From NCBI RefSeq assembly GCF_023343835.1, contig NC_064433.1, forward strand, positions 53,968,871 through 54,032,870: DNA of 64,000 nucleotides. The letters are read 5' to 3'. This document shows positions 32,741 to 43,651 of this stretch, one piece after another. Position 1 is the first letter of the stretch. Every line of letters starts with the position of its first letter. Under the pieces are notes generated by a model. It was not told where the DNA came from, did no database searches, and saw nothing but the letters and a program-made list of their open reading frames with translations. The position numbers and the translations under genes are program-made. The DNA is from Lagopus muta (lineage: Eukaryota > Chordata > Aves > Galliformes > Phasianidae).

Positions 32741-33846
32741 TCAGCCAGTGCTGGATGTGGAGTCCGCAGAGGGATTATTCCTGTTCCCTGCATCATGAGC
32801 TGCCTGCCCCTCCTGCATGCTCTTGCACGCTTCCTGGTGGGACTGGATGAGGGTCCTCATGTGCCTCTCCACTAAGTCTACGTTAGCCTCCATGTGGCGG
32901 AGCAGGTCAGGAACACTGATGTCGTCGTTTCCCGGGTGCTCTGTTCTGGAGGCTGAGGCTGTTGGTCCCGTTTCCTAGAAGTGACAGAGCATGGACACAG
33001 TGAAAGGGATGCAGGCTCATTTTGCAGAGCATTGCCCTGCAGGGCTCCGATTCCTGTGCAGCTTTTCCTGCCTCGCAGGACTGCCCCAAGCATGGGGCTC
33101 CCACCACCTCAGGCAGGCCCCGTGTAGCACAGGGGTTTCCAATTGGGTGTCGGACCCACGGCTGGGTAAGTCCCTGGGGAGAGCTAGCGGACCGCTGGGA
33201 GTCTGCTTTCCTCGGAAGACTTCACAGACAAGGCCTTTGTGGTTGCCTGCTGCCCACCCACGGTCCCCTCCCTGTGCAATGCATCTCAGTAGCTCACCTG
33301 TCCCCGCAGTTGTCTCAGCCTTCTCCAGAGGCCACGGGCAATGCTCAATAGGCTCAGGATGCAGATGTGCTTGAAGACATCCATGAGGATCCAGGTTACC
33401 CCTCTCTGCTCAAGGTTGTCCCAGATGTGGCCCAGGGTATCCTGCAAGCTCTGGACTTTCTGCTTGGGGCCCGGGGACTGCTGCTTTGGGTCCCCTGGAG
33501 TGACAACCTTGCTGACCCGGTACCGGATCCACCTGGGGCGTTCAGAAAGGCCTTGCTGATGGGGCCAGTTGGAGGCATGGCGCTGGGCAGTAATGCGCAG
33601 CTGCTGCTCCTGTGATGCCGTCTTTTGGTCCCCGTCCTCCATTGTCATATGGCACATGGCTAAGCCAAACCAGCACGGCCGGCTGGAGGTCCTGATCTCA
33701 ACTGGGTGCTCCTGCTGCTGAGGATGGCCTGGCTCTTTGTCCCCATTCAAAATCCAGCTAAAATAGCTGCAATAGCTGGAGCTGAATCCAGCAAGAGGGG
33801 ACAGAGTGAAAGCTATGGCCAGGAAGAGAATCTGGTGGAGATCCAT
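32741..33846 (-). CDS. Unrecognised two-exon gene model, copy 1 (260 aa)
   Basis: Exon 1 is complement 33298-33846 (183 codons) and exon 2 complement 32741-32974 (77 codons plus stop). The 323-bp intron has donor CAG|GTGAGC and acceptor CACTTCTAG|GAA, phase 0, and the frame stays open across it. The ATG has A at -3 and G at +4. Residues 1-20 (MDLHQILFLAIAFTLSPLAG) look like a signal peptide. About 35-130 is polar, rich in Q, P and S. About 137-182 is helical with a moderately hydrophobic stretch (VFKHICILSLLSIARGLW) ending in basic residues. Exon 2 gives a helical segment (DLLRHMEANVDLVERHMRTL) and a polar tail. AATAAA follows on the minus strand at 32704-32709. I recognise no family and assign no function. 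The complete signals favour a gene or a recently active one. The neutral codon pattern against relatives argues caution. Confidence 0.5.
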
Positions 33847-33969
33847 CCTGTTCTCTCCCAGAGGTCAATCTCAGCACAAAACCAGCTGTCACCCAGAGCA
33901 GAGCTCCAGCAGTGTGCGCCAGCGGCTGTCCCAAATGAGTGTGCTGGGGGAGGCTGCCAATGTGACTTA

Positions 33970-34030
33970 AAGACTGATGTCATGTCCTGCCCTGTGATGT
34001 CACAAAGCCTTTCGCCCCACCCCGCCCACA
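33970..34030 (-). promoter_or_regulatory. Promoter-like cluster, gene model copy 1
   Basis: About 130-185 bp upstream of the ATG the minus strand has two TGACATCA elements (33975-33982 and 33995-34002; CRE/ATF-like) and a GC-box run (complement of 34013-34030, GTGGGCGGGG core). There is no TATA box at a fitting distance. Type L units keep only one altered TGACAT core and have lost the GC box, which fits their pseudogene status. Confidence 0.45.
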
Positions 34031-34034
34031 GGGT

Positions 34035-34487
34035 TCCCAGTTTTTTTCTTATCCTTGTTTGCTTGTTTTTCCACAGTTCCACTATTTGTACCCTCAATTT
34101 CAGTTCCATGTACCGTTCGTTAACAGCTGCGCTTCCGTATACCATGAACAACTGCGCTTCCTTATACCGTCAAGACAGTTTCACCCGCTGCCTTCAAAAT
34201 CCACAAATCAAACAATGCACTTCTTCAACTTCCACAAACGCCCAGCACTTGCTCTCTCGATTAGGGGACTCAATTATAAAACTGGTCCCCTTACTCCATT
34301 TATGTTCCTGGTTTCTTGTTCAATATTCCCCCTGGCTCGCCAGCAGTGTTTCTGCAGTGAGCCAAAACACAACCCAGGGGGTCTTCTCGGCATCACTTGA
34401 GACACCCCTTGCTGCGTAACAGCCACTTTCACAACATGGACATTGAACCATCACAAAGGCAGTGACAATAACCAGTAGAATCTATCC
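34035..34487 (-). other. Unassigned segment, possible env tail, unit 1
   Basis: Directly after the capsid fragment on the minus strand, one frame gives a hydrophobic run followed by a cysteine-rich stretch (VIVTAFVMVQCPCCES), reminiscent of the end of a retroviral transmembrane envelope protein. The remainder, up to the promoter-like cluster, has an A-rich purine run but no clear LTR. Assignment is weak. Copies: 38161-38613 and 42287-42709. Confidence 0.3.
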
Positions 34488-34748
34488 TCAGGATCCTTCC
34501 TCTCTGCCTCCCTTCAGGGCCCACCCTTCCCTCTGTATTCCTTTCCCACACTTGCAGAGCTGCCCACCTCCTTCTTCTCCAATAAACAGCATGTCAACGA
34601 TAAACATCATTTCCACCCGTGAGTAGAAATTAGGCCCTAGAAATTCATCTACTTGTTCTGCTACACTTACAGGATCCTCAATTAAGGAATTTATTTCCTT
34701 CATGAAACTCCTAACTTTTCTGCTAGTAAAAACAGCAGGCATTAGCAT
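34488..34748 (-). pseudogene. Gammaretrovirus-like capsid fragment, unit 1/2 boundary
   Basis: An 86-codon minus-strand frame carries SFMKEINSLIEDPVSVAEQ and then VDEFLGPNFYS, matching the class I (gammaretrovirus-like) gag capsid pattern of a short helix followed by a QFLGP-type motif and a GEE motif (FIGEEGGG). It is a partial capsid only. Upstream and downstream gag are missing. It lies in the opposite orientation to the ERVL-like remnant. Confidence 0.65.
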
Positions 34749-34901
34749 ACCCTATTTCCCTTTGACCTAAGGAGACTGCCCTGAGTGGATAAAGTGAAGT
34801 ATTAGTCAGGTTAGTGTTAGAGAAAAGAAAAACTCTCCAGGTCCCATCCACATTGCTCCCATGCCCCCCGTAATCGAGAGCGCATCCTTTCTGATGCATC
34901 T

Positions 34902-35478
34902 CAGTAGCTCATCTGTCCCCATAGTCGTCTTCCTCTTCTCCAGAGGCCAGGGGCAATGCTCTGCAGGCTCAGGATGCCAGTGTGCTTCAAGACATCCGTG
35001 AGGATCCAGGGTACATATCTTTGGGCAAGACTGTCCCAGAGGTGGCCCAGGGTGGGGTGCAAGCTGAAGACTTTCTGCTTGGGGCCGGGGGACTGCTGAT
35101 CTGGGTCCTTTGGAGTGACAACCTTGCTGACCCTGTGCTGGATCCATCTGAGGTGTTCAGAAAGCCTCAGCTGGCCAGAAGGGCCAGTTGGAGGCACAGC
35201 ACTGGGCGTTAATGCGCAGCTGCTGCTCATGGGATGCCGTCATTTCTTCCCCATCCTCAGTAGTTACGTGGCAGGTAGGTACATCAAGTCAGCAGAGCCA
35301 GTTGAGGGCACGGTGCTGGGTATCAATGAGCAGCTGCACCTCAAGAACCACCGGCATTTTGTTGCCGTTCCCACACTGATGGGACAGCTGGTTAAGCCAT
35401 ACCAGCAGGGCCCGCTGGAGGTCCTGGTCTCAACTGGATGCTGCTGCTGAGGAAGGAGTGGCTTTTTGTCCCGATTAC
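34902..35478 (-). pseudogene. Exon 1-like relative, unit 2 (two sub-repeats)
   Basis: As in unit 1 but with two sub-repeats and GGGGTGCAAG in place of GTGGTGCAAG. Confidence 0.78.
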
Positions 35479-35558
35479 TGCAGACATGGCGGTAGCCAGA
35501 AGGTTTTGGAAATAAATATACGTGCATACCTACTGTCTTGTCTTTGGAATATCTATAA

Positions 35559-36638
35559 ATGGGTCAGGGGGCAGAACATTACCCTAGTCTAGAGACTTAA
35601 CAATTCCTGGAGAGATCCCAGGATTTCTGGGATCCCCTTATTATGAGCTGGCAACCATCACTGAAAAATGGGGTTCCCTGCGTGCTATGGGAAATATTTC
35701 TCCGTGCCGCATGGCGGACTGTTTTCATGGACAAAGCAAAGACAGATTGGTTACAAAAGAACAGCAGTTAGCTGCCTCTACGGTGGCACGGCCACTGTGA
35801 AATGCTTTAGATCAGGCCAAGATGAGGGCCAGGACCTTAGAAAATGAAAATGAAGGATTGCACGACGGCATGGAAAAATTCGAGCAAGAACTCGGTATAC
35901 AGACAGGGAAAAAAACAACCCTGAATTTTCCGCGAGGGCGGGTCTGTAACATTTCAGTAGATGATAAACAGGTTCCTGAATCAATGGACCTGGCTGATCC
36001 AGAAAATGAAAATTCTAAGTGGGATCTCAGTGCTCCGCTTGCAAGAGATCCCTTGGAGATTTGTCCTATAATAACTCAAAAAACAAAACAATACAAGATA
36101 GACCAGCAGGGGTGCCCCCCTGATCAGTGGCCCCCTGCCCAAACTCGCTTACATATGGCGGCCCGTCCATATACGGCAGCGGAATTAATGGACCTGGTCC
36201 AACGGTTCTGACCAAAGCCCAGAGAAAGTGTGCCAGCTTGGCTGTTAAGATGATGGACTGGGGGAGAACGGAACAGGACGCTTTCCACCAGGCAAAGCTG
36301 GCCGTGCAACAAGCCCAGGCATTGGATAAACTTGATCCTACCCTCCGAGCCGAGCTGGGCGTTCGTGTCACTCAGGATGGCTTTGGCTGGGGCCTGTGGC
36401 AACGCCAGAGTTCTGTTTGGACCCCCAAACAGATTTGGGTTCTGCTCTCGGGTCTGGCACGGAGCAGAAGAAAGATACGGTACGACTGAAAAACAGTTAT
36501 TGGCTGCCTACTCCGCATGTACAGGCGGTAGAGCCGATCACCCAAACAGCTGAAGTCGTAGTTAAGACCACCCTGCCGATTCAGGGGTGGGGGAAGGATC
36601 TGACCCACCTTCCTAAGACGGCGATGGCCCCGTCTTGA
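35559..36638 (+). mobile_element. ERVL-like gag and pol remnant, unit 2
   Basis: Same structure and breaks as unit 1, with a few substitutions (for example HDGMEKFEQEL near 35870). Confidence 0.7.
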
Positions 36639-36866
36639 TGTTACATGTCTGCACATTCAGAGATGAGATGTTATGTCTGCTCGGGGCCTTCAGCGGTATT
36701 CCAGAGTTGGTGTTTGTGAATGGAGGATGGTATGTAGCCTGTGAATGAGTCCTGCTCACAAAATTCAGCCCCATCTAAAACCACTTGGTTCATAAGCGTA
36801 TGACCGAGAGGAGACATGAAGTATAAGTTTTTATTTAGAAAGGCATTGTGTATCATTGAATCAGGC

Positions 36867-37972
36867 TCAGCCAGTGCTGGATGTGGAGTCCGCAGAGGGA
36901 TTATTCCTGTTCCCTGTATCATGAGCTGCCTGCCCCTCCTGCATGCTCCTGCACGCTTCCTGGTGGGACTGGATGAGGGTCCTCATGTGCCTCTCCACTA
37001 AGTCTACGTTAGCCTCCATGTGGCGGAGCAGGTCAGGAACACTGATGTCGTCGTTTCCCGGGTGCTCTGTTCTGGAGGCTGAGGCTGTTGGTCCCGTTTC
37101 CTAGAAGTGACAGAGCATGGGCACAGTGAAAGGGATGCAGGCTCATTTTGCAGAGCATTGCCCTGCAGGGCTCCGATTCCTGTGCAGCTTTTCCTGCCTC
37201 GCAGGACTGCCCCAAGCACGGGGCTCCCACCACCTCAGGCAGGCCCCGTGTAGCACAGGGGTTTCCAATTGGGTGTCGGACCCACGGCTGGGTAAGTCCC
37301 TGGGGAGAGCTAGCGGACCGCTGGGAGTCTGCTTTCCTCGGAAGACTTCACAGACAAGGCCTTTGTGGTTGCCTGCTGCCCACCCACGGTCCCCTCCCTG
37401 TGCAATGCATCTCAGTAGCTCACCTGTCCCCACAGTTGTCTCAGCCTTCTCCAGAGGCCACGGGCAATGCTCAATAGGCTCAGGATGCAGATGTGCTTGA
37501 AGACATCCATGAGGATCCAGGTCACCCCTCTCTGCTCAAGGTTGTCCCAGATGTGGCCCAGGGTATCCTGCAAGCTCTGGACTTTCTGCTTGGGGCCCGG
37601 GGACTGCTGCTTTGGGTCCCCTGGAGTGACAACCTTGCTGACCCGGTACCGGATCCACCTGGGGCGTTCAGAAAGGCCTTGCTGACGGGGCCAGTTGGAG
37701 GCATGGTGCTGGGCAGTAATGCGCAGCTGCTGCTCCTGCGATGCCGTCTTTTGGTCCCCGTCCTCCATTGTCATATGGCACATGGCTAAGCCAAACCAGC
37801 ACGGCCGGCTGGAGGTCCTGATCTCAACTGGGTGCTCCTGCTGCTGAGGATGGCCTGGCTCTTTGTCCCCATTCAAAATCCAGCTAAAATAGCTGCAATA
37901 GCTGGAGCTGAATCCAGCAAGAGGGGACAGAGTGAAAGCTATGGCCAGGAAGAGAATCTGGTGGAGATCCAT
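36867..37972 (-). CDS. Unrecognised two-exon gene model, copy 2 (260 aa)
   Basis: Exon 1 is complement 37424-37972 and exon 2 complement 36867-37100. Splice sites, ATG context, stop and AATAAA (36830-36835) are all preserved. Against copy 1 the product differs at about five residues: R89H, H96R and R181W in exon 1, and K234R and A245T in exon 2. Silent changes are fewer. The 4126-bp spacing means each copy has its own promoter-like region and 3' end. Confidence 0.5.
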
Positions 37973-38095
37973 CCTGTTCTCTCCCAGAGGTCAATCTCAG
38001 CACAAAACCAGCTGTCACCCAGAGCAGAGCTCCAGCAGTGTGCGCCAGCGGCTGTCCCAAATGAGTGTGCTGGGGGAGGCTGCCAATGTGACTTA

Positions 38096-38156
38096 AAGAC
38101 TGATGTCATGTCCTGCCCTGTGATGTCACAAAGCCTTTCGCCCCACCCCGCCCACA
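38096..38156 (-). promoter_or_regulatory. Promoter-like cluster, gene model copy 2
   Basis: Same arrangement of two TGACATCA elements and a GC box as at 33970-34030. Confidence 0.45.
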
Positions 38157-38613
38157 GGGTTCCCAGTTTTTTTCTTGTCCTTGTTTGCTTGTTTTTCCAC
38201 AGTTCCACTATTTGTACCCTCAATTTCAGTTCCATGTACCGTTCGTTAACAGCTGCGCTTCCGTATACCATGAACAACTGCGCTTCCTTATACCGTCAAG
38301 ACAGTTTCACCCGCTGCCTTCAAAATCCACAAATCAAACAATGCACTTCTTCAACTTCCACAAACACCCAGCACTTGCTCTCTCGATTAGGGGACTCAAT
38401 TATAAAACTGGTCCCCTTACTCCATTTATGTTCCTGGTTTCTTGTTCAATATTCCCCCTGGCTTGCCAGCAGTGTTTCTGCAGTGAGCCAAAACACAACC
38501 CAGGGGGTCTTCTCGGCATCACTTGAGACACCCCTTGCTGCGTAACAGCCACTTTCACAACATGGACATTGAACCATCACAAAGGCAGTGACAATAACCA
38601 GTAGAATCTATCC

Positions 38614-38874
38614 TCAGGATCCTTCCTCTCTGCCTCCCTTCAGGGCCCACCCTTCCCTCTGTATTCCTTTCCCACACTTGCAGAGCTGCCCACCTCCTTC
38701 TTCTCCAATAAACAGCATGTCAACAATAAACATCATTTCCACCCGTGAGTAGAAATTAGGCCCTAGAAATTCATCTACTTGTTCTGCTACACTTACAGGA
38801 TCCTCAATTAAGGAATTTATTTCCTTCATGAAACTCCTAACTTTTCTGCTAGTAAAAACAGCAGGCATTAGCAT
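38614..38874 (-). pseudogene. Gammaretrovirus-like capsid fragment, unit 2/3 boundary
   Basis: Identical in layout to 34488-34748. The third expected copy (between units 3 and 4) has been deleted. Confidence 0.65.
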
Positions 38875-39027
38875 ACCCTATTTCCCTTTGACCTAAGGAG
38901 ACTGCCCTGAGTGGATAAAGTGAAGTATTAGTCAGGTTAGTGTTAGAGAAAGGAAAAACTCTCCAGGTCCCATCCACATTGCTCCCATGCCCCCCGTAAT
39001 CGAGAGCGCATCCTTTCTGATGCATCT

Positions 39028-39604
39028 CAGTAGCTCATCTGTCCCCATAGTCGTCTTCCTCTTCTCCAGAGGCCAGGGGCAATGCTCTGCAGGCTCAGGA
39101 TGCCAGTGTGCTTCAAGACATCCGTGAGGATCCAGGGTACATATCTTTGGGCAAGACTGTCCCAGAGGTGGCCCAGGGTGGGGTGCAAGCTGAAGACTTT
39201 CTGCTTGGGGCCGGGGGACTGCTGATCTGGGTCCTTTGGAGTGACAACCTTGCTGACCCTGTGCTGGATCCATCTGAGGTGTTCAGAAAGCCTCAGCTGG
39301 CCAGAAGGGCCAGTTGGAGGCACAGCACTGGGCGTTAATGCGCAGCTGCTGCTCATGGGATGCCGTCATTTCTTCCCCATCCTCAGTAGTTACGTGGCAG
39401 GTAGGTACACCAAGTCAGCAGAGCCAGTTGAGGGCACGGTGCTGGGTATCAATGAGCAGCTGCACCTCAAGAACCACCGGCATTTTGTTGCCTTTCCCAC
39501 ACTGATGGGACAGCTGGTTAAGCCATACCAGCAGGGCCCGCTGGAGGTCCTGGTCTCAACTGGATGCTGCTGCTGAGGAAGGAGTGGCTTTTTGTCCCGA
39601 TTAC
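39028..39604 (-). pseudogene. Exon 1-like relative, unit 3 (two sub-repeats)
   Basis: Nearly identical to the unit 2 version. Confidence 0.78.
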
Positions 39605-39684
39605 TGCAGACATGGCGGTAGCCAGAAGGTTTTGGAAATAAATATATGTGCATACCTACTGTCTTGTCTTTGGAATATCTATAA

Positions 39685-40764
39685 ATGGGTCAGGGGGCAG
39701 AACATTACCCTAGTCTAGAGACTTAACAATTCCTGGAGAGATCCCAGGATTTCTGGGATCCCCTTATTATGAGCTGGCAACCATCATTGAAAAATGGGGT
39801 TCCCTGCGTGCTATGGGAAATATTTCTCCATGCCGCATGGCGGACTGTTTTCATGGACAAAGCAAAGACAGATTGGTTACAAAAGAACAGCAGTTAGCTG
39901 CCTCTACGGTGGCATGGCCACTGTGAAATGCTTTAGATCAGGCCAAGATGAGGGCCAGGACCTTAGAAAATGAAAATGAAGGATTGCACGACCGCATGGA
40001 AAAATTAGAGCAAGAACTCGGTATACAGACAGGGAAAAAAACAACCCTGAATTTTCCGCGAGGGCAGGTCTGTAACATTTCAGTAGATGATAAACAGGTT
40101 CCTGAATCAATGGACCTGGCTGATCCAGAAAATGAAAATTCTAAGTGGGATCTCAGTGCTCCGCTTGCAAGAGATCCCTTGGAGATTTGTCCTATAATAA
40201 CTCAAAAAACAAAACAATACAAGATAGACCAGCAGGGGTGCCCCCCTGATCAGTGGCCCCCTGCCCAAACTCGCTTACATATGGCGGCCCGTCCATATAC
40301 GGCAGCGGAATTAATGGACCTGGTCCAACGGTTCTGACCAAAGCCCAGAGAAAGTGTGCCAGCTTGGCTGTTAAGATGATGGACTGGGGGAGAACGGAAC
40401 AGGACGCTTTCCACCAGGCAAAGCTGGCCGTGCAACAAGCCCAGGCATTGGATAAACTTGATCCTACCCTCCGAGCCGAGCTGGGCGTTCGTGTCACTCA
40501 GGATGGCTTTGGCTGGGGCCTGTGGCAACGCCAGAGTTCTGTTTGGACCCCCAAACAGATTTGGGTTCTGCTCTCGGGTCTGGCACGGAGCAGAAGAAAG
40601 ATACGGTACGACTGAAAAACAGTTATTGGCTGCCTACTCTGCATGTACAGGCGGTAGAGCCGATCACCCAAACGGCTGAAGTCGTAGTTAAGACCACCCT
40701 GCCGATTCAGGGGTGGGGGAAGGATCTGACCCACCTTCCTAAGACGGCGGTGGCCCCGTCTTGA
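39685..40764 (+). mobile_element. ERVL-like gag and pol remnant, unit 3
   Basis: Same structure and breaks. Closer to unit 1 than to unit 2 in the coiled-coil-like segment. Confidence 0.7.
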
Positions 40765-40992
40765 TGTTACATGTCTGCACATTCAGAGATGAGATGTTAT
40801 GTCTGCTCGGGGCCTTCAGCGGTATTCCAGAGTTGGTGTTTGTGAATGGAGGATGGTATGTAGCCTGTGAATGAGTCCTGCTCACAAAATTCAGCCCCAT
40901 CTAAAACCACTTGGTTCATAAGCGTATGACCGAGAGGAGACATGAAGTATAAGTTTTTATTTAGAAAGGCATTGTGTATCATTGAATCAGGC

Positions 40993-42098
40993 TCAGCCAG
41001 TGCTGGATGTGGAGTCCGCAGAGGGATTATTCCTGTTCCCTGTATCATGAGCTGCCTGCCCCTCCTGCATGCTCCTGCACGCTTCCTGGTGGGACTGGAT
41101 GAGGGTCCTCATGTGCCTCTCCACTAAGTCTACGTTAGCCTCCATGTGGCGGAGCAGGTCAGGAACACTGATGTCGTCGTTTCCCGGGTGCTCTGTTCTG
41201 GAGGCTGAGGCTGTTGGTCCCGTTTCCTAGAAGTGACAGAGCATGGGCACAGTGAAAGGGATGCAGGCTCATTTTGCAGAGCATTGCCCTGCAGGGCTCC
41301 GATTCCTGTGCAGCTTTTCCTGCCTCGCAGGACTGCCCCAAGCACGGGGCTCCCACCACCTCAGGCAGGCCCCGTGTAGCACAGGGGTTTCCAATTGGGT
41401 GTCGGACCCACGGCTGGGTAAGTCCCTGGGGAGAGCTAGCGGACCGCTGGGAGTCTGCTTTCCTCGGAAGACTTCACAGACAAGGCCTCTGTGGTTGCCT
41501 GCTGCCCACCAACGGTCCCCTCCCTGTGCAATGCATCTCAGTAGCTCACCTGTCCCCGCAGTTGTCTCAGCCTTCTCCAGAGGCCACGGGCAATGCTCAA
41601 TAGGCTCAGGATGCAGATGTGCTTGAAGACATCCATGAGGATCCAGGTCACCCCTCTCTGCTCAAGGTTGTCCCAGATGTGGCCCAGGGTATCCTGCAAG
41701 CTCTGGACTTTCTGCTTGGGGCCCGGGGACTGCTGCTTTGGGTCCCCTGGAGTGACAACCTTGCTGACCCGGTACCGGATCCACCTGGGGCGTTCAGAAA
41801 GGCCTTGCTGATGGGGCCAGTTGGAGGCATGGTGATGGGCAGTAATGCGCAGCTGCTGCTCCTGCGATGCCGTCTTTTGGTCCCCGTCCTCCATTGTCAT
41901 ATGGCACATGGCTAAGCCAAACCAGCACGGCCGGCTGGAGGTCCTGATCTCAACTGGGTGCTCCTGCTGCTGAGGATGGCCTGGCTCTTTGTCCCCATTC
42001 AAAATCCAGCTAAAATAGCTGCAATAGCTGGAGCTGAATCCAGCAAGAGGGGACAGAGTGAAAGCTATGGCCAGGAAGAGAATCTGGTGGAGATCCAT
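40993..42098 (-). CDS. Unrecognised two-exon gene model, copy 3 (260 aa)
   Basis: Exon 1 is complement 41550-42098 and exon 2 complement 40993-41226. All signals are intact, with AATAAA at 40956-40961. Residues 88-90 read H-H-H where copy 1 has Q-R-H. The upstream retroviral pieces of the preceding units are partly deleted on this side (near 42709), but the promoter-like region is present. Confidence 0.5.
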
Positions 42099-42221
42099 CC
42101 TGTTCTCTCCCAGAGGTCAATCTCAGCACAAAACCAGCTGTCACCCAGAGCAGAGCTCCAGCAGTGTGCGCCAGCGGCTGTCCCAAATGAGTGTGCTGGG
42201 GGAGGCTGCCAATGTGACTTA

Positions 42222-42282
42222 AAGACTGATGTCATGTCCTGCCCTGTGATGTCACAAAGCCTTTCGCCCCACCCCGCCCACA
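42222..42282 (-). promoter_or_regulatory. Promoter-like cluster, gene model copy 3
   Basis: Same arrangement as in copies 1 and 2. Confidence 0.45.
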
Positions 42283-42717
42283 GGGTTCCCAGTTTTTTTC
42301 TTGTCCTTGTTTGCTTGTTTTTCCACAGTTCCACTATTTGTACCCTCCATTTCAGTTCCATGTACCGTTCGTTAACAGCTGCGCTTCCGTATACCATGAA
42401 CAACTGCGCTTCCTTATACCGTCAAGACAGTTTCACCCGCTGCCTTCAAAATCCACAAATCAAACAATGCACTTCTTCAACTTCCACAAACACCCAGCAC
42501 TTGCTCTCTCGATTAGGGGACTCAATTATAAAACTGGTCCCCTTACTCCATTTATGTTCCTGGTTTCTTGTTCAATATTCCCCCTGGCTCGCCAGCAGTG
42601 TTTCTGCAGTGAGCCAAAACACAACCCAGGGGGTCTTCTCGGCATCACTTGAGACACCCCTTGCTGCGTAACAGCCACTTTCACAACATGGACATTGAAC
42701 CATCACAATGGCAGTGA

Positions 42718-43400
42718 CATCTGTCACCATAGTCGTCTTCCTCTTCTCCAGAGGCCAGGGGCAATGCCCTGCAGGCTCAGGATGCCAGTGTGCTTCAAGA
42801 CATCCATGAGGATCCAGGGTACATATCTTTGGGCAAGACTGTCCCAGAGGTGGCCCAGGGTGTGGTGCAAGCTGAAGACTTTCTGCTTGGTGCTGGGGGA
42901 CTGCTGATCTGGGTCCTTTGGAGTGACAACCTTGCTGACCCTGTGCTGGATCCATCTGAGGTGTTCAGAAAGCCTCAGCTGGCCAGAAGGGCCAGTTGGA
43001 GGCACAGCACTGGGCATTAATGCGCAGCTGCTGCTCATGGGATGCCATTATTTCTTCCCCATCCTCAGTAGTTACGTGGCAGGTAGGTACACCAAGTCAG
43101 CAGAGCCAGTTGAAGGCACGGTGCTGGGTATCAATGAGCAGCTACTGCACGTGGCATGCCCTCGTTTGGTCCCCATCCGCCGTTGTTACATGGCAGGTGG
43201 GTAGAGAGAGCCAGCAGGGCCAGTTGAAGGCACGGTGCTGGGTATCAATGAGCAGCTGCACCTCAAGAACCACCGGCATTTTGTTGCCGTTCCCACACTG
43301 ATGGGACAGCTGGTTAAGCCATACCAGCAGGGCCCGCTGGACGTCCTGGTCTCAACTGGATGCTGCTGCTGAGGAAGGAGTGGCTTTTTGTCCCGATTAC
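42718..43400 (-). pseudogene. Exon 1-like relative, unit 4 (three sub-repeats)
   Basis: More like unit 1 than unit 3 (TGCTGGGGGACTGC, and three sub-repeats), although it is next to unit 3. The outer units of the array therefore share a form that the inner units lack. Confidence 0.78.
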
Positions 43401-43490
43401 TGCAGACATGGCGGTAGCCAGAAGGTTTTGGAAATAAATATATGTGCATATCTACTGTCTTGTCTTTGGAATATCTATAAATGGGTCAGG

Positions 43491-43651
43491 GGGCAGAACA
43501 TTACCCTAGTCTAGAGACTTAACAATTCCTGGAGAGATCCCAGGATTTCTGGGATCCTCTTATTATGAGCTGGCAACCATCATTGAAAAATGGGGTTCCC
43601 TGCGTGCTATGGGAAATATTTCTCCATGCCGCATGGCGGACTGTTTTCATA
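43491..43651 (+). mobile_element. ERVL-like gag start, unit 4 (truncated)
   Basis: Only the first 160 bp of the gag region remain before the junction with copy C. Confidence 0.7.

Larger units (their letters stand above)
30491..34732. repeat. 4.1-kb tandem unit 1 (4242 bp)
   Basis: The first unit of the large array. Order from left: exon 1-like relative (minus), ERVL-like gag/pol (plus), complete gene model (minus), possible env-like and gammaretrovirus-like capsid pieces (minus). It is 116 bp longer than units 2 and 3 because it has three instead of two copies of the internal 114-116-bp sub-repeat. Confidence 0.93.
34733..38858. repeat. 4.1-kb tandem unit 2 (4126 bp)
   Basis: Same layout as unit 1 with two internal sub-repeats. 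Nearly identical to unit 3 over its whole length. Confidence 0.94.
38859..42709. repeat. 4.1-kb tandem unit 3, right end deleted
   Basis: Collinear with unit 2 until about 42709. There about 444 bp (the capsid piece and the start of the next unit) is missing, so the sequence jumps directly to the exon 1-like relative of unit 4. Confidence 0.92.
42710..43651. repeat. 4.1-kb tandem unit 4, truncated
   Basis: Contains the exon 1-like relative with three sub-repeats, and only the first 160 bp of the ERVL-like gag. It stops at GACTGTTTTCAT, where copy C begins. Confidence 0.92.

Noticed and set aside
33298..33846. Assignment of the unknown family to ITPRIP-like proteins
   Set aside because: The N-terminal hydrophobic segment, helical region and second hydrophobic stretch are superficially similar, but the product ends without any Mab-21-type domain and no sequence motif matches.
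33706..34419. Long plus-strand open frame (about 230 codons from an internal ATG), repeated in all three 4.1-kb units
   Set aside because: It runs antisense across the start region of the minus-strand model and into retroelement sequence, has no recognisable motif, and is open in all copies only because the units are nearly identical.
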